Positions 62,515 through 64,000 of a stretch of 64,000 nucleotides of DNA are shown one piece after another; position 1 is the first letter of the stretch, and the number at the start of each line of letters is the position of its first letter. The position numbers and the translations under genes were made by a program. The stretch lies in the NCBI RefSeq assembly GCF_020329435.1, contig NZ_JAGKJK010000022.1, forward strand, positions 1-64,000, in the 5' to 3' direction. The stretch comes from Bradyrhizobium hereditatis (GTDB taxonomy: Bacteria > Pseudomonadota > Alphaproteobacteria > Rhizobiales > Xanthobacteraceae). Under the pieces are notes generated by a model, which had not been told where the DNA came from, ran no database searches, and worked only from the letters and a program-made list of their open reading frames with translations.

Positions 62515-63498
62515 ATGAAACCTTGCACTTGTGTCTGGAAGGCTTGCCTCGTTGCGATGCTGTTCGTTGGCATCGCAGGCTCGGCGCGCGCGCAGGATTA
62601 TCCCTCCCGAGCCATCACGGTGGTGGTGCCGTTTCCTCCCGGAGGCGCCAGCGACGTAGTTGCGCGCATCGTCACCAACCAGATGTCGAAGATCCTCGGG
62701 CAATCCATCGTGATCGAGAACGTCAGTGGCGCCGGCGGCACGGTCGGCAGCGCGCGTGTCGCGTCCGCCGCGCCCGACGGCTATACCCTGCTTGCCGCGG
62801 CGATGGGCTCGCATGTCGCAGCGCCAGTGCTCACGCCGAACCTCAAATACGATCCAGTTACCGACTTCGTACCGATCGGCATCACCGCTCATTCCCCCGC
62901 AGTCGTTATCGCGCGGAAGGATTTCCCGGCAAAGGACCTGAAGGAATTTGTCGCAGCACTGCGGCAACGCGGGGATGCGGTCAAGCAGGCGCATGGCGGT
63001 GTCGGCGCCTCCTCGCACATGGCCTGCCTTCTGTTCACGGCGGAAATCGGCGCGAAGCCGGCGCTCGTCGCCTATCGTGGTTCAGGCCCCGCATTGAATG
63101 ATCTGGTCGGGGGGCACGTCGACTTCATGTGCGAACAGTCGGTCAGTGTCGCGGAGTCGGCACTCGCCGGTTCGGTCAAGCCCTTCGCCGTCGCGGCTGC
63201 GAAACGGCTCGAAACGTTGCCGAATGTTCCGACCGCCAGAGAGGCCGGCATAAACTACGAGATGAGCGTCTGGGCAGGATTGTTTGCGCCGAAGGGTGTT
63301 TCGCACGAAATCATCGGCAGGCTTTCCAACGCGCTCGATCAGGCGCTTGATGAGGCCGTCGTGCGCGAGCGGATTGCCCAGCTCGGCGGTTCCATACCGG
63401 CAAAGGACGAACGCAACCCGGCTGCGTTCGATCGGTTTGTACGATCCGAGATCGCGCGCTGGGCGCCCATTCTTGCTGCGACCGGAACAGGGAAATGA
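62515..63498 (+). CDS. Tripartite tricarboxylate transporter substrate-binding protein (Bug family)
   Basis: The Sec signal (KACLVAMLFVGIAGSARA|Q) is followed by DYPSRAITVVVPFPPGGASDVVARIV, the fixed start of Bug proteins, and VENVSGAGGTVG, PDGYTLL and VGGHVDFMCEQSVSVAE, the other family markers. The protein binds a carboxylate in the periplasm. The usual TctA/TctB membrane partners are not in the window; orphan Bug proteins are frequent. AGGAG precedes ATG 62515; the longer frame from 62488 is not needed. Linked with the Gfo/Idh/MocA gene, so a sugar acid is plausible (inference). Confidence 0.93.
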   Translation: MKPCTCVWKACLVAMLFVGIAGSARAQDYPSRAITVVVPFPPGGASDVVARIVTNQMSKILGQSIVIENVSGAGGTVGSARVASAAPDGYTLLAAAMGSHVAAPVLTPNLKYDPVTDFVPIGITAHSPAVVIARKDFPAKDLKEFVAALRQRGDAVKQAHGGVGASSHMACLLFTAEIGAKPALVAYRGSGPALNDLVGGHVDFMCEQSVSVAESALAGSVKPFAVAAAKRLETLPNVPTAREAGINYEMSVWAGLFAPKGVSHEIIGRLSNALDQALDEAVVRERIAQLGGSIPAKDERNPAAFDRFVRSEIARWAPILAATGTGK

Positions 63499-64000
63499 GG
63501 CGTGCAACGCGGGTGCAAAGGTGCGGACCGGACGAAACGCGCAAGCCTCGTGTTGCGGACCTCCGGGCAGGGAGCCAGATGAAATTGGCTCAGGGCGTTA
63601 CCGCGAGATAGCCGCCGACAACGATCAGCACCGAGAGCGCAATAATCACTCCGAGCACCGCGGTGATGATCGCGGGCAGTTCATGAGTGTCCAGCTATTG
63701 TCGCAACGCCCTTACCATCGCACTCCCGAACCGGTTCTGGTTGGCTATCCCTTGCACGCCAGCGATCTCAATAGCGGTCAATTTCGCTTAGTGAAATAGC
63801 CGGGCCTTTCGTCGCGCGCTGGCGCATTGGCTTCCTGCAGGCCGAGGGTTACCTGCGGCCTTGCCCAATGACAGGCGTTGTGCAAAGCCCGCCCTTGAGC
63901 CGGCTTTTGCGGATCATTCTTTTCCGTCGGCCGGAATTCGGGTTTTCGCTACACACGGGCGCGGCTCCAGTCCATACTGGAGCGCATCACAGGGAGGTCT
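63499..64000. other. Mostly non-coding end of the window
   Basis: Only the tentative small membrane peptide at 63590-63694 stands out. The extreme right (CACAGGGAGG near 63988-63997) looks like a ribosome site for a gene that begins beyond the window. Other short frames lack domains or codon bias. Confidence 0.45.
63590..63694 (-). CDS. Possible 34-aa membrane peptide with CTG start
   Basis: On the minus strand the frame reads LDTHELPAIITAVLGVIIAL then SVLIVVGGYLAVTP with a TGA stop. The hydrophobic stretch and preserved frame look like a small membrane protein, but the only available start is CTG 63694 directly after a stop, with no ATG, GTG or TTG. It is therefore doubtful. Confidence 0.3.
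   Translation of the reverse strand: MDTHELPAIITAVLGVIIALSVLIVVGGYLAVTP

Noticed and set aside
1..64000. CRISPR array, toxin-antitoxin pair, prophage or complete insertion element
   Set aside because: No direct repeats with regular spacers, no phage structural genes, and no intact transposase or terminal repeats were found; only an IS5-like scrap at 11.4 kb.

Overview
The window reads as chromosomal DNA of a Bradyrhizobium-like alphaproteobacterium (Bradyrhizobiaceae/Nitrobacteraceae). The evidence is the high GC with strong codon bias, two Omp2b-type porins with the ADLPVKAKAVEYV mature start, many ABC uptake systems with Tat-type binding proteins, small DUF6894 proteins, and dispersed palindromic repeats of the kind common in this group. 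This assignment is inferred from family resemblance, not from a search.

Layout. 0.1-5.3 kb: housekeeping genes (SRAP/YedK; a minus-strand run tsaC/sua5, FAD-linked oxidase, YpeA-like GNAT, NudK-like Nudix) and a tRNA-Pro(CGG). 5.3-6.7 kb: a gene-poor stretch. 6.7-10.0 kb: two paralogous porins, each followed by a hairpin. 10.4-20.1 kb: an accessory, decayed region holding a LigD ligase-domain pseudogene, an IS5-like transposase scrap, a GFA-fold protein, an alpha/beta hydrolase, an orphan HerA/DUF87 ATPase, an internally deleted sigma-54 activator, several very small proteins, a PLP-fold protein of unknown role, a DUF3750 protein and a broken VOC gene. 20.1-23.8 kb: a LysR regulator divergent from an AidB-like acyl-CoA dehydrogenase and a frameshifted hydratase. 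23.8-26 kb: small coiled-coil and single-helix proteins. 26-31.3 kb: an outer-membrane SphA-like channel, a DUF1254/DUF1214 protein, a secreted protein and two divergent AraC genes.

31.4-40.1 kb: a complete Dpp/Opp-type peptide ABC system (dppA-B-C-D-F order on the minus strand) with an AbgB-like M20 amidohydrolase upstream, then a Bcr/CflA drug efflux pump. 40.3-43.4 kb: a divergent HemC paralogue, an AT-richer two-helix protein of unknown function and a stand-alone cyclic-nucleotide-binding protein. 43.7-52.6 kb: a Liv-type branched-chain/aromatic acid transporter whose permease and both ATPases are fused in one frameshifted gene, plus LivH and LivK, an IclR regulator, and a divergent TPP-enzyme/SDR/cupin operon; this looks like one regulated catabolic unit. 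53.4-59 kb: an SDR, a double-hotdog MaoC-like dehydratase, and a fused indolepyruvate:ferredoxin oxidoreductase. 59-63.5 kb: a secreted basic repeat protein, a PhoD-type phosphatase, a Gfo/Idh/MocA oxidoreductase and a Bug-type tripartite tricarboxylate binding protein.

No CRISPR array, rRNA, prophage or intact transposon was seen. The most unusual items are the LivM-LivG-LivF triple fusion with a one-base frameshift, the non-canonical HemC, the SDR lacking its catalytic Tyr/Lys, the PLP-fold gene at 17.7 kb, the orphan HerA ATPase, and the unknown membrane protein at 41.3-42.4 kb. I do not see a convincing new multi-gene defence or biosynthetic system.
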